DNA of 64,000 nucleotides from Phyllostachys edulis (Eukaryota > Streptophyta > Magnoliopsida > Poales > Poaceae): positions 46,797,633 to 46,861,632 of the forward strand of contig CM070567.1 in the NCBI GenBank assembly GCA_036346405.1, written 5' to 3'. Below the pieces are notes generated by a model. It was not told the DNA's origin and did not search any database. It was given only the letters and a program-made list of their open reading frames with translations. Positions 1 to 11,789 of the stretch are shown here, one piece after another. Every line of letters starts with the position of its first letter. Position 1 is the stretch's first letter. A program made the translations under genes and the position numbers.

Positions 1-475
1 CGCACCACCCCGTACGTCCTCCCTTCTCCTCCTCCCTTGGCGTTGGCCTCGTCCTCCCTCCTCCTCCGACGCCGGCCCATCCTCCCTCCTCCTCCTCCCG
101 CGACACCCCCATCCTCCTCTCTGGCCTTGCCCCAGCCTCCTCCTCCCCGAGCCGCCGCCCCCAGCCTCCTCCATCCTCCTCCTCCCGCCCACAAGCCGCC
201 CATCCTCCTCCTCCTTCTCCTCGGCGCCAACCCCAAGCGCCTCCCCGACCCCGAGGCCACCGCCCACCCACGCTCTGCCCACCTTCGATGACCGGATCTT
301 CGCACCCTCAACGATGCCGCTCCACCCTACCCTCTCGACCTCGAACCACTGCCACTGCCCCGACAACGACTGCTCCCTCAACCCCGAGTGACCCAAGCCT
401 TTGACCTCCTCCCACGACGCCCTTCCTCCTCCAAGTCACGCCATCGCCCAAACCAACAAGCCATTTTTTAATTTT
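1..475 (+). other. GC-rich proline/leucine-coding block, possible gene edge
   Basis: Pyrimidine- and C-rich DNA that changes abruptly to AT-rich sequence near 465. A frame open from 37 to 291 would encode about 84 residues of mostly Pro, Leu, Ser and Ala, with no recognisable domain. Such low-complexity stretches are common in grass 5' exons and UTRs but also arise by chance in CCTCCT-rich DNA. The left part is cut by the window edge. I cannot say whether it is transcribed. Confidence 0.25.
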
Positions 476-700
476 CTTTTTCTATTGTAAATTAATTATT
501 TATGTAATAATTATTTCTTTTAATAATTATTTATTGTAATTTTTATGTAATAATTATTTTTTGTAATGATTTTATGTAATAATTGTTTATTGTAATAATT
601 ATCGTTAATTGCAATCTGTTGCGTTAATTGTAGTCAATTGTGTTAATTGTCATTAATTACTGTCAATTGTCATTAATTACCGTTAATTGTCGTTAAACAA
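476..700. repeat. AT-rich degenerate tandem repeat (TAATTATT / TTAATTGTC)
   Basis: The first half repeats TGTAATAATTATTT-like words and the second half repeats TTAATTGTCATTAATTAC-like words with small changes. It looks like a decayed minisatellite, or the subterminal part of an AT-rich transposon. No ends could be defined. Confidence 0.5.
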
Positions 701-1286
701 CATCAAATAAGACATCATTTGCCTTATGGGCATTTCAGATATTTTTCAACTCATAAGTTTTAGCCTATCGACCTAAAAGCTAGACAACCAAACATCAAAT
801 CTCTTCAGCTCAGCCGTTCAGTCATACAGCCCTTTAGTCTAGCCGGAAGCTACTTTTCAGCTGTGACAAGCAGGCCCAAAAGCAGAACCTCCTCAGCTGA
901 GCTCCTAGTTCGGCGAACGTTTTCAGTATCATGAAGTAACAACAAACTACAGATTTCAAGTACCTGGAAGCAACTATTCACATGCTCCAGCAACTAATGA
1001 TTTTAAGAGCTTCATAAGTTATTTTGACATTATAGAAACTCTTTCACACCTTTAACTGCCCCTGGATCTGTGTATGCCGTTTCTCCAAACATGATGGTAA
1101 CTGCTATATTTCACTTTACCAATCAGTCATATGAAACCGTAGTCTTGAAATGCAAAACACGCGTAGAGTCCATCACAACCTCCCTATATGTAGATGCATT
1201 GTTGATTGTTCAGTCTTGAAGAACATGTCCCAAAGTACTACAAGCGATCATTTACGTCGCAATATGTGTCGAGGAGACACCAAGAC
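701..1286. other. Non-coding stretch, no gene recognised
   Basis: No long open frame, RNA gene or clear transposon end was seen. The sequence lies upstream of two exon-like blocks and could be intronic or intergenic. Confidence 0.4.
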
Positions 1287-1526
1287 AGGAAGCAGAAGAG
1301 GGCGGCCATCAACGCCAACCACAATGGCATCAGAAAGGAAGTAGAGGAATTCAACTCATGGGTGACTAAATGATACTGCAATATCTAGTTTGTCATAATG
1401 ATACTATGCACCTATGTACATTGCAATGATCTCATATATGTTTCTCTTTCTTGTTGTTTGCTGAAGACAATTGTACGGAATGTGAAAGCCTATGAATCTC
1501 AGAAGAAATCAGCCGTAGCCAGAAAG
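1287..1526 (+). CDS. Two internal exons of an unrecognised host gene (1287-1361 and 1467-1526)
   Basis: The first block (1287-1361) reads RKQKRAAINANHNGIRKEVE and then a few residues to Trp, followed by a GT donor at 1362. The second block (1467-1526, 20 codons) reads TIVRNVKAYESQKKSAVARK and is followed by GT at 1527; its acceptor would be an AAG, which is weak. Both blocks end on codon boundaries. The next in-phase exon lies at 15432, beyond MULE-1, so MULE-1 would occupy a 13.9-kb intron. The peptide is charged, Lys/Glu-rich and probably helical. I do not recognise the family. Splicing and gene identity are inferred. Confidence 0.4.
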
Positions 1527-1583
1527 GTCAGCTCATTTCTCTACAAATTTGTCAACTATTAAATGTTGTATCTGTTATATATA

Positions 1584-1790
1584 GGAAAAAGTCTACTTAC
1601 CCTTCTCAAATACGGTGGTTTGTCTATTTAACCACCTGAAGTATAAAACCATGTACTATGCCCTCTAAACTATGAAAAACCGTCTAAATACCCCTCTGAT
1701 GCAGTTTTGGAGATGGTTATGCCACCGTGTCGAATGACGTGGCTAGCGATGTGGCGATGGCTCAACAGATGAAATTTAAAAATATCATTA
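1584..1790 (+). repeat. MULE-1 left terminal inverted repeat
   Basis: About 200 bp that pairs, with scattered mismatches, with 15180-15369 on the opposite strand. Shared landmarks are GGAAAAAGTCTACTTA at the tip, a block around GAAGTATAAAACC, and GTTTTGGAG further in. Confidence 0.75.
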
Positions 1791-2571
1791 CAAAAATGGG
1801 CCCACATGTCATTGAGTGAACCTCCTTCTTTCTCATATATCCTTCCTCTCTGTCTCTAGCTATGCCTCACCTCTGTTGCAGCGCCTCTTGATACGGGTGC
1901 CTGGTCTTCACAATGTACAATCAAGGATAACAAGTGATCCGTGTAACCTAGCAAGCTGATGGCGCCAATCACTATCGATACAACAACCTGCGATAAAAGA
2001 ATTTACCCAACCACATGCTTTGATCAATGTCTACCGAACTACGAGAAGGTAGATGTGAAATCGCTCTTGCAATTACTGAAGAAATCACAAGAACAACAGC
2101 GGAAAAGAGGTAAATTCATAGATATTCCCCATTCCCAAGGGGGCAGCCGGTGGGAGACATTCCCAATTCCCAAGGGGGCAGCTGGTGGCTTAGCACAAAC
2201 CCTAAGAATAAGAGCAATAATGCTTCTCTAAATAATTATCATAAAATTCGTGGTTAAACAAGAAGGAATGGATACATGGGCTTATATAGCCCCTTGGGTC
2301 GGCCAAAATATGCCCAAACCGACCCAAACTCATCATTACATTGTTTGGGACTCAAACTCACACAAAAAAGGAAACGCTGAATATGAGGCTCAAAGTTATC
2401 TTTCCAACAAGTATAAGAACACCCAAATCGAACTCCGTTTGTAGAAGTTATTAACTTTTTAAACTGGACCCTGCCAGCTGCTCCGAATATAGTCCGAATT
2501 GGAAACATCCATTTATATCTTTCATTTCCTTGTTTTCTTTTTCAATCTATGAGGGACAAGTAAAGGAAGTA
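1791..2571. other. MULE-1 interior, left part
   Basis: Holds an open frame at 1959-2231 with no recognisable domain and two near-copies of CAAGGGGGCAGC(C/T)GGTGG at about 2138 and 2172. It could be captured host or retrotransposon DNA. No confident coding call. Confidence 0.35.
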
Positions 2572-4232
2572 CCTTGGAAAGACTGGAATAGGAGGATAAT
2601 ACCCATACATGCCATACAAGCCACGGACCCAACATGTTTTCCAACTCCCGGGCGTCGTTCTTGACATATTGTGCAGTATGCACTCTAGTTGCCATAACTT
2701 CTCATATAAAGCCCTAAATCATGCACAGTTTGGTCCATTGGAAATTATGTTTGATAAAATTTCTAATATGTGTTTTGTGCACGTTGGAACCCTCTGGATT
2801 TGTGCCTTGGAAAGACATGGAATAGGAGGATACTACCCATACATGCCATACAAGCCACGGACCCAACATGTTGTAATACCCCGTTCAATCTTTAGAACAA
2901 TATTTGAATTTCAACTGTTTTATCAGGAATTAAAAAGGGATTTCAAAATTTCTCTTGAAGGAGGATTAAATCTTGGGCCAAAGGCCCATAGCTTTGGCCC
3001 ATTAGGGCGCCAAAACCCTAGGGGCTATGTAGCTACAGATACCACACCGCTGCTCTGATGGCGTTCTTTGCTCTGATAGCCACCCCTCCCTTGTCTGCTG
3101 TCCAAGAAGAAGAAGAAGGAGGAGGGAGAAGAACCCTTCGGTCTTGCCTTGGCCAAGGAGAAAAGAAGAGGAAGAGAGGAGAAGAAGAGGAGAGGATCAT
3201 CTTCGAGGCTTGATCATCATCTTCTCGCGGGTCTACAAGGGTAACTAAGTGTTTTCCCTGCTATTTGTTGTTGATTAGAGGCGAATTCGATGATTTGGGT
3301 TGGATCGTTTTGCTGCCAGTAGACGTTCAATTCTGTTCAGTACCTTGCATGGTCGATTTTGGATTCTTAGAAATAGAATTCGAGATGTCTATCTCCTAGA
3401 GATAGTTATATAACGTTTTTAGCTTTCCGTGGCCGCTAAGAACACCTAATTCCGACATACGGATCAAAAGTTATGATAGTTTCAATCTTGCTGCCCAGAA
3501 TTCTGACGAGATTGATTTTTTAATTTGTCTTTTAAGTTATCTTTATGTTAGATGCAAATTCAGGGTTTCCACCCAACTAGATTGTTTTATAAAATTTCAT
3601 AAAATTTCCATAATGATAAAGAACGCCCTAATCGGAGTTGTAGATCAAAAGTTGTGATCTGTTCTTTACTGCTGTCCGATTCGTTTGGACAGAATATGTC
3701 TTTTAAGTTCAACTGCCTGTTAGCATTTGTTTTTGGCCGAATTGGGTTATCTCGCCAACTAGAATGTTGTAGATATGTTCATTAAGTTTCGTTAGGAACT
3801 GGGCTCACCTTGTTCCGAGTCACAGGTCAATAGTTATGGTTATTTCCATTCTGCTGTCCAGATTCGATTCTGTGGTTGTGTTGCCTGTTTTCAGAATAGG
3901 GATTATGGCGATTTATTGAGAGTTTGGGAAGGTGTTGTAGAACGTTACTGGTAGTTTCCTATACCATGTTGTTCTTATTTCGAGTACTTACTTGTGTAGG
4001 CGGAGAGGCTTCGGGTTTAGAGGCATCTTCATTGCCTACTAACGCGTCGCAACGCGAAAGGCAAGTACTTTGATGTTCTTATGATTAGTGAATGCTGGAT
4101 GCTTGATGTTCGTATTGTGCTTTTGTGACGTCCCACCCTGTGATGTACAGCAAATGTCCGGGAGGACCTTCTTTTTTTTTGTTTTTTTTTTTGAGTTGCG
4201 GTACTACCGCATGGAGGAGCGGTAGTCTGCTT

Positions 4233-4350
4233 CGGTCTTTGCCGAGGAGGTCTCGCCTGGACCTCCCAAGAGGTCCTCAAGACCTCCTGGAGGTCTTGAC
4301 CACCAGGACCTCCCAGGAGGTCATCAAGACCTCCTGGAGGTCTTGGCCAA
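4233..4350. repeat. Inverted GACCTCC/GGAGGTC cluster with odd-centre palindromes
   Basis: AGACCTCCTGGAGGTCT occurs at about 4275 and again at about 4329. Each is a palindrome around a central T. Further GACCTCC and GAGGTCC words lie between them. Such DNA could form hairpins. Confidence 0.75.
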
Positions 4351-6289
4351 TAACCTGCTAGGAGCACCTCAGCGTATATCACGGGGAGGTCCGACAGATC
4401 TCCTGAGCCAAGTCCCGTGGGACTTCTGGAGGTCTGCCTCTGCACCGAGCTAGTCCCAGATCAAATTGGCTAGCTCGCACGTAACCCGACAGTGTAATCA
4501 AATCCATACAACAAGCTTAAAGAGAAGACAAACCAAAATAACACATATATTAACAAGTGGCTTTATGGCCAAGGTTTGTCTGGGTGCCACTAGAGGCTAA
4601 CAACAAGCGAGAACAACAACACAATGGAGGCGAAGACAAAACACAAGGTCCATTCAACCAACCCATAGGCTACCAAGTGGAGGACATCACCCATCTTTGC
4701 GCAAGGTATTCAAGGGTGCTCCCTCCCGAGAACACTGGACCACTTGAACTCCAACCTCTGGCGATCAAACAATGGGGCACAAGCCAATGAGTACCTCGAA
4801 TGTACTCAAGAAGCCATGGGTAAGGTATGCAAGTAATAATCATGCATGGCTTGACAAAGTGAGCTATATGGTTAGTTTATAAAGCCAAAGTGACGATAAA
4901 TAACATAATAGATTGCAAAGCTTAAGTTAGAAAGCGTAATACATAAGTACATTTGATTTTTAAAGGGGACAAGGAGCACCCACTCACACCCAAGGCACCA
5001 ACCCAAACCTCTCTGGAGCACCCACTCCAGAGCACCACAAGACCAGCCTGGACCACTTTGTGAGCCCACCATGACCCCTTTGGAGCCGGCCAAGGTCTCT
5101 TGAGGCACAAGCCATGACCTCTCACCAAAACGCCCAGAGGAACACAATTTCACAAAAGAATTCTACCCTCATTCGAAATCTCCGGGCATGTCCATAACAG
5201 GGGCGCGCCATTGAACGGATTTACACTCTGCAGAGGTGCACAACTTTACCCACAAGAGGTAGTCGCTGATATTTCACACGTTACCTTAGACATGCGAATC
5301 AAGTGGAGACTACCACCGGCTTTACAAGGTCTGCTCGACTCGATCACCAACATTAAGGTTTCGCCCTCACGGTGTGTGTCTAGCACCCGGTGGCCCCCTC
5401 TTAAGCCATGGTGCTCCATCAACACCTCCTCTACCTTGGAACCGAATCGAACAAGACCAAGATTACTCCCGGTCCACCCCATAATGGACATGTGGTTGCA
5501 CGGTTTGGCCCAGATCAATGGCTCCCAAGGTTCAGTCCTTAAATGGCTGCTCAGGCGAGGCATTCCACAACCCAAATGTGACCCCAGCAACAACTTGGGG
5601 CACCCAGGTGACTCCATGGCTACCCCCCCTTGGATCACCTAGGTGACTCCATGGCTTCAACCCTTGGAGCACCCACTACTGCCTCTCGCCAACTCGCCCG
5701 AGCAAAACAAACTTTTAGGTTCAACTCGGCCAAAGACCACCCAGTCCTGGCACAACATATTTTAAAGTGGTCTCGCACCACAAACAACACAACTATGGCT
5801 TCAACCCTAGTTGCTTATCAGTGGCACCAACCAAAGTTCCATAATTCATTAGTCAAGATTAAGCAATAATGATGATTCATGAGGAGACCCACGCCTACTA
5901 GAGCAAGGCTAAGCAAGAACGATACCCATGTTGGCAATAGCAATACAAGACCAACTAACAAGACCATCCTAAGGTTGTCAAAGGTAACATGTCAACATAT
6001 GGATTACCAAATAGACGAGGAGGCATAAAACCAAGAGGTATTTAACTAGAGCCCAAACCATTTTATACAAATAGCAATGCAAGTTTAACAAATCAAAATA
6101 CTTTTGCAAATGGGATCAAGATGGTCAAAGGTCCCATGACTTGCCTTCAATGGCGAGTCACGAAGCTTCAACCGGTCGCTGGATCTTCAAGCTCCTTAGT
6201 ACCCACGGAATCTACACGTTGCAAAGAAAACAACTAAATAAAGCGACTCAAAAAGGAACCCGAAAAGAACTAGCAAGAACGAAAGGAAA

Positions 6290-8250
6290 GATCCACGAAG
6301 GGAGGTCCAACAAGAAGGAAGGAGGAGGTCCGAGAGGGAGGAAATCCCACGGGAGGGAGGTCCAAGTAGTAAAGGGCTCGGACTCAAGGAGGTCCGAACG
6401 GAGGAGCCTGGAGAGCTTCTCCACTCAGAGAGAAAGAGGGAGGGAAGAAATGACGAACAGGAGCAAATGGAGGCCCCGGTGCCCTATTTAAAGAGAAAGG
6501 GAGAATAGGGCATCAGTAATAAAAGGGCGCCCAGATTCAAGGCATCAGTACAAAGGCACACTGTCACAAGGTACGAAAAAGGATAAAGAAAGCTAGGGAT
6601 GTGACAAAAAGTAGAAAAGAGTACAAAGGTAGCTGGCAGCATTTAATGTGATTCAACCCACATCAAACGCACTTTAGAAACTAGGGCAAGGGAGACAGTT
6701 AAAGGGTGAACATAAGGTCAAAGGGAATGGTCCGAGTAGGGGGGGGGGTCCTGCGAGGAGATCTAAGGACCGGAAGTCCTAAGACAACCAGGGAGGTCTT
6801 AAGGACAAAGGGTCCTGAAGACAACAGAGTGGTCTTGACCACAAAGGTCCAAACACAAGGAGGAAGTCTAGACCACCAAGGTCTAAACACAAAAGAGGAG
6901 GTCTGGACTACAAAGATCCAAACACAACACAGGAGGTCTCGAACCTAAAGGAGGTTCAAACGCATAGCGGGAGGTCTAGACCACAAAGGTCTAAACACAA
7001 AAGAGGTCCCGTGGACAAGAGGTCCAAAAGACTAAAGATATCTGGGCCTCAAAGGGAGATCCAAACCACAAACAGATCTAGTCCCCAAGGAGGTTTAGAT
7101 CACAAGAAAACTAGACCTCAAAAGAGGTCCAAAGCACAAGGGGTATGGCACTCGAGGAGGCCCCGACGGTTAGATTTCCAAAAGGGAGATCCAACGGTCA
7201 AGATCTCAAGCAAAGGGGAGGTCCTGACGGTTAGATTTCCAAAAGGGAGATCCGACAGTCAAGATCTCAAAAAAAAGGGGAACCTTAACGGTCCTGATCA
7301 AAAAGGTGCAGGGAGGTCCTGGGCAGGAGGTCCACGACACTCAAGAGGGAGGTCCTGGACGGGAGGTCCAAAGGACACACAACGAGAAGGTCCTGAGCAA
7401 AAGGGATACTCCGGACTAGGAGGGTGGTCTTTACAAAAAGACCAGCAAGGATCGAGGAGGTGGTCCTTGCAAAACAACCAGAAGAGGTCTGGCGACAAAG
7501 GAAGGCGCGCAGAAAAAGTAGGGCCGTCCGATCGGAATCCGGGCGGTCCAGAAAGGAAAGGAACGTTCGGACCAAATTAACCTTTCATCTCGATCGGGCC
7601 ATCCAAAAGGATCGACGGTCCACGAGTGAGAAAGGCGGGATTGGCTCGGATCAGCGAGGGCAAAGGAGGTCCAAAACCAAAAGGAGATCTAACGGAGGAA
7701 AATCCAAAGGGAGGTCCGTGCGGTTAAGATCTCCAGAGAAGAGGTCCTAACCGCGGATCGATCAAGGGAGGTCTGCGGTTAAGATCTCGAGAGAGGAGGT
7801 CCTAACGGCGAGATCTGATCAAGGGAGGTCTGCATGCGGTTAAGATCTCGAGAGAGGAGGTCCTAACGGCCGATCGATCAAGGGAGGTCTCAGCGGTTAA
7901 GATCTCGAGAGAGAGGTCCTAACGGCCGATCGATCAAGGGAGGTCTATTTGAACCTGGGAGATCCAAATAGGCAAGGGAGTTCCTAAAGGACGCAGAGGA
8001 GGTCCCAAGGAGTTCCACAAGGATACAAAGAGGTCCATGCGGGCATGGGAAGTCCAGAGGACTTAGGGATGCCCCAATGAACACAGGGGTTGCCAATGAA
8101 TGTTGAGAGGTCCACGGGGAGGCCAAGATAGGGAAAGGAGTCTAGATAAAAGGAGGTCTAGACAGAGAAAGGTTTAGGCCGAGAGGGAGGTCCAGACACA
8201 AAGAGATTCAAACCAACAAAAAGGAGGTCTGGACTACAGGATAGGCACAA
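6290..8250 (+). repeat. Dispersed GGAGGTC(C/T) heptamer array
   Basis: GGAGGTC or GAGGTCC recurs every few tens of bases for about 2 kb, mostly in one orientation, separated by unrelated purine-rich spacers. The words are not in strict tandem except at 7709-7937. A similar array lies at 46310-48660 in solo-LTR 3. Confidence 0.85.
7709..7937 (+). repeat. Tandem repeat, 4 copies of about 57 bp
   Basis: Copies start at 7709, 7766, 7823 and 7882, with a partial fifth at 7938, giving periods of 57, 57, 59 and 56 bp. Each begins GGGAGGTC, then GCGGTTAAGATCTC, GAGGTCCTAAC and CGATCGATCAA. It is the ordered core of the wider heptamer array. Confidence 0.9.
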
Positions 8251-9606
8251 GGAAAAGGTCCAAAGATCCAGAGGGTTTGAAACACAAACCTGAGCTGGTC
8301 TAAACCCAAAGGAGCCCTGGGCCGACAAGGAGAGAAAGAAAGAGAAGGGGCACCCAGACACAAAAGAGGTCTGGGAAGGAGAAGCCAAACCCAAAGGCAC
8401 ACAAAGCACAAGAGGGAGGAAAGGAACACACCAACAAACTCCCAAAGGGAACCGAACAGATTTAGTTCAAGTTTAGATTAGTCAATTAAAGCTTCTTTTG
8501 AAAACTCAGGTTAAGCTTTAAACTCTCACCAAAACCAAATGGTTATTTTTAATTTTTAAAACTCCGGAAAAACGGGACGTTACAACTTTTCTGTGATCTA
8601 TGAGAATATTCAAAGTTTATGTTCCTTTCTTATGTGTTAATTCCATGTGTAGACATGATGTCTTTCATAATTCATATTTCAATACATGCATCCATTTTCA
8701 TGTTCCTTCCACGGGAGTGGATTATAAGACCCATCAATTCTAATATGGGCACGTAAGACCCATCATTCCAATATGGGCAGATTTGGACACCCGTATGAAA
8801 CGTTCTTCATACGGGATTTGGATCCCCGTATTTTGTTAAATGCGGGCTTAGGTGAACACCGACGGTGTGTCACTAGCTATACCGAGAGATAAGCATCGCA
8901 GCGATCCATTCCTTTCATTCAATCCATTCATTTCATCCATTCATATATTCATTCGATGTTATGTTTATATTCTTAAAAGATGTTGCCTTGTTCATAATTG
9001 TTGTATGTTCAATTATTCATCTTTGTACTTGCCGAGTCTCGGACTCATTCTTACTTTGTTTGTTTATTTTAGGTGATCGTTGATGATGGCTCTATTGGGA
9101 GGGAGTAGACATGCACTATTCGTTCACTTCACCATATTTCAATTCAATAATAGGACTTAGTTCTAGCCTTCATTCATTAATTGATAAACTGTAATAAATA
9201 AATTTAGATGTGGTTGATAACCCTCTTTATGTTATGGTTGATTAAGTATTGCTTGTGATCTTCGATCACCCTTTGATATACTTGCTTGAATTCAGACTAT
9301 TTTCATGCCATGGTTCTATTAAATAGTGATCTCTTTATGTCATTAGATGATATTATTCAAATTCTTCCGCATTATGGTCGTATGTTAGATGTTTTAGGTG
9401 ACATCTTGGCTTTCGAATAGTCAGGGTGTTACACATGTTTTCCAACTCCCGCGTGTCATTCTTGACATATTGTGCAGTATGCATTCTAGTTGCCATAACT
9501 TCTCGTAGAAAGCTCTAAATCATGCACGGTTTGGTCCATTGGAAATTGGGTTTGATAAAATTTCTAATATGTGTTTTGTGCACGTTGGAACCTCTGGATT
9601 TGTGCT

Positions 9607-10298
9607 GATATCTTCATGAACTTAGTGGACAAAACTGTGAGCACCATGTTGACCGAAACATAATTGATCTTTTATATTCCTCTTGGATTGGATGCTTCCC
9701 TCCATAGTGATGCTACCACTACCTCCTCCCTTGGGCTAGCCTCCCTCTGGCCCGCACTATTTTTAGGGAGTCCAACGCACCTACACACATACAAGTGAAG
9801 TTGTAGTCACATTCTTTCAATTAGAACATGATTATAATGTTATAAGTTTAGCTTCAACCTTGTGATAGTATTTTGAATTGCCAGGTGCGTATATGATTAA
9901 CCTAGGGTAGTGCTCATTACCTCTATGCTCGTCGGCGCCTTGCTCGTGATGTCGCTCGCTCGATGCACGCTCATCACTGTGAACACCATCATCACTTTCC
10001 TCCCATCCCCTCTCCACCAAGTCGCCATTACCACTGGCCACCGAAGCTCAATCTCTGAAATTTGTAAGCCATCCGGATGTTCGTTCACGTCACTTTGTGT
10101 TCCACCCTATTCTCACCCAAACCCCCAAAATTAATTCGATCAAGTTGCTCACAAGGGCTAGAAATCGAGTTTCTTCTCCCTTGCCTCCGTTCGGGTTTCA
10201 CCATCGTCGTTCATCATCTTACAGAGTGCCTCCGTCCAATTAGCATATACCAGAGCTTCCCCTCGTTGTGTTGTACGTTTTGACGTGGGTAGCTATTC
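9607..10298. other. MULE-1 interior between the LTR insertions
   Basis: No confident gene. From about 9797 onward it is nearly identical to unit C (43277-43782), showing this part belonged to the duplicated MULE-1 right half. Short open frames near 9910-10283 are C/T-rich and have no recognised domain. Confidence 0.6.
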
Positions 10299-11789
10299 TG
10301 TGAGGACCCGCAAAATTAACCTAAATTAACTAACAGTAATCTGTAATTAGCGATAATTAAAATTCTTTTAATCCAGAGCAAATAATAATTTCAGAGTTAA
10401 TATCAAGCGCATAATCGCTACATCTGGCAACAAGAGGGGTATAAAAATAATTTCTCCAAGATCTTTATCAATCAAGAATCAATCACAAAAATAAATCCAT
10501 TGCAGGCATAAATACATCATTAATACAAACTCGGAAACATTTACACCATTCAATGCAATCAAAGAGAACATTGCATCTATCCAAATACCAAACAGAAGTA
10601 ATATATTACAAACCCATCGCTTGTTTTAAAATTAATTATACAACCAATTGCAATGCTTTTACAACAATTAAGTAAATCATAATCCGCCTCTTGCATTCTT
10701 ATAACAGCAGCTATCCTTGCCACCTTGCACCTTGAACACCAGTCCATCTCTTGATCCGTTCCCGTCGCTCGTTAGAAAATTAGAAAGCGGTTAGTAAGTT
10801 AAAGCCGTATGAATAATATAAAATAGAAAGTAGAAGATTAGAAGTGGCCGTCAGAATTTCTCCAAAACACACTAAGGCTCCCTGATCAACTCAAGCTAGC
10901 CAGCCCCTTGATCGTCAAGGTACCTAGACTAGCTAGAGTTAACCGGCACCTCTTTGCTTTCGTAGGTCTCATCATCCGGCGTTTACCTTAATCCGACACC
11001 CACGTATATTAAAGAAACTCAGCCACAAAAAATCGCACGCATAATAATTTCCCAACCACAGACCAAAAAACCCTCAACGAAATCTTTCCATGAAGATCAA
11101 AGCAAGGGCAAGATGGTCTTTGTTGCACAAGCACAAGCCACCTCACCTTAAAAGCATGCAGCCATTCACAAATGCCACATTTGCCTTCCCCCATTCTCAT
11201 CCATGCATCAGCCGAGAGCAAGCCCAAAGCAAGCCAACACATTCCCAAGCTCATCCCAAGCCAACAAGCCTCATTTCATTCTTTAGCCAAGAGCACAAAC
11301 ACAGCCAGCAAGCCAAAGCCAACAAGCACCACAAGCTTTCATTCTCATTCATAGCCAAGAGAGCAAAAGACCACATTGAGCAAGCATCTTCTTTCACCAG
11401 CAAGGGAGACATCGAGTTCAGGAGCCAGGAAGATAGGGAGCCAGGAAGGAGGGCGAGCCAGAGAGCAAGGGCGGCAGCGGCGACGGCTTCGAACCATCGA
11501 CCAGCACCACCGACGCTACCATCCCAGCCCCGATCGAACCCAACAAGCTCTCAGTTCATCACATCACAGAGCAAGGAGCAAGAGGAGAGCATCAGCATGA
11601 CCGACACTGCCATCCTCAGCCCCAAAAGCTAACCAGATCAGGTAAACCACAATTCAACCCACTAGCAATGCATCATCAATAGCCCTCAGCATCCATCCAT
11701 CATCACTAATCATCTCAGAGCAAGGGGAAGGTCAGGGAGTAGAGTAAGGGGGAGGAAATGTGTTTATACCTCAGTAGATAACAATCCGG

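Larger units (their letters stand above)
4124..8584 (+). mobile_element. Solo-LTR-like insertion 1b, nested in insertion 1, rich in GGAGGTC
   Basis: Starts TGTGACGTCCC and ends GGGACGTTACA, a near-perfect 11-bp inverted pair. Flanking 5-mers are GCTTT (4119-4123) and ACTTT (8585-8589), matching 4 of 5. It lacks pol frames. The 5' half contains CTGCAGAGGTGCACAACTTT near 5228, which resembles CTGCAGGGGTGTACCAATGT near 44699 in solo-LTR 3, so the two are probably related. The interior carries dozens of GGAGGTC or GAGGTCC words. Open frames on both strands here are repeat artefacts. Confidence 0.6.
2872..9433 (+). mobile_element. Solo-LTR-like insertion 1 (probably Gypsy), with a second element nested inside
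   Basis: Starts TGTAATACCCCG and ends GGGTGTTACA, flanked by a perfect 5-bp duplication CATGT (2867-2871 and 9434-9438). TG..CA ends plus a 5-bp duplication are the hallmark of LTR retrotransposons. Removing the nested insertion (4124-8584) leaves about 2.1 kb with no gag or pol frame, no primer-binding site and no polypurine tract. A single recombined LTR is the simplest reading. Gypsy assignment rests on the resemblance of the end sequences to long grass Gypsy LTRs and is inference. Confidence 0.65.
2575..9606 (+). repeat. Tandem duplication of about 235 bp, second copy split by an LTR element
   Basis: Copy 1 runs from about 2575 to 2809. Copy 2 starts at about 2810 with the same TTGGAAAGAC/GGAATAGGAGGATA words, is interrupted at 2871, and resumes at 9434 through about 9606. 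The halves match copy 1 in order, including TTGACATATTGTGCAGTATG and GTTTTGTGCACGTTGGAA. The duplication therefore predates the LTR insertion. Confidence 0.8.

Noticed and set aside
7709..7937. CRISPR-like array
   Set aside because: The repeats are contiguous 57-bp tandem units without unique spacers, in a plant transposon.
6141..8445. Many Arg/Ser/Lys-rich frames across the GGAGGTC array
   Set aside because: Products of the purine-rich repeat; frames appear on both strands and carry no recognisable domain.
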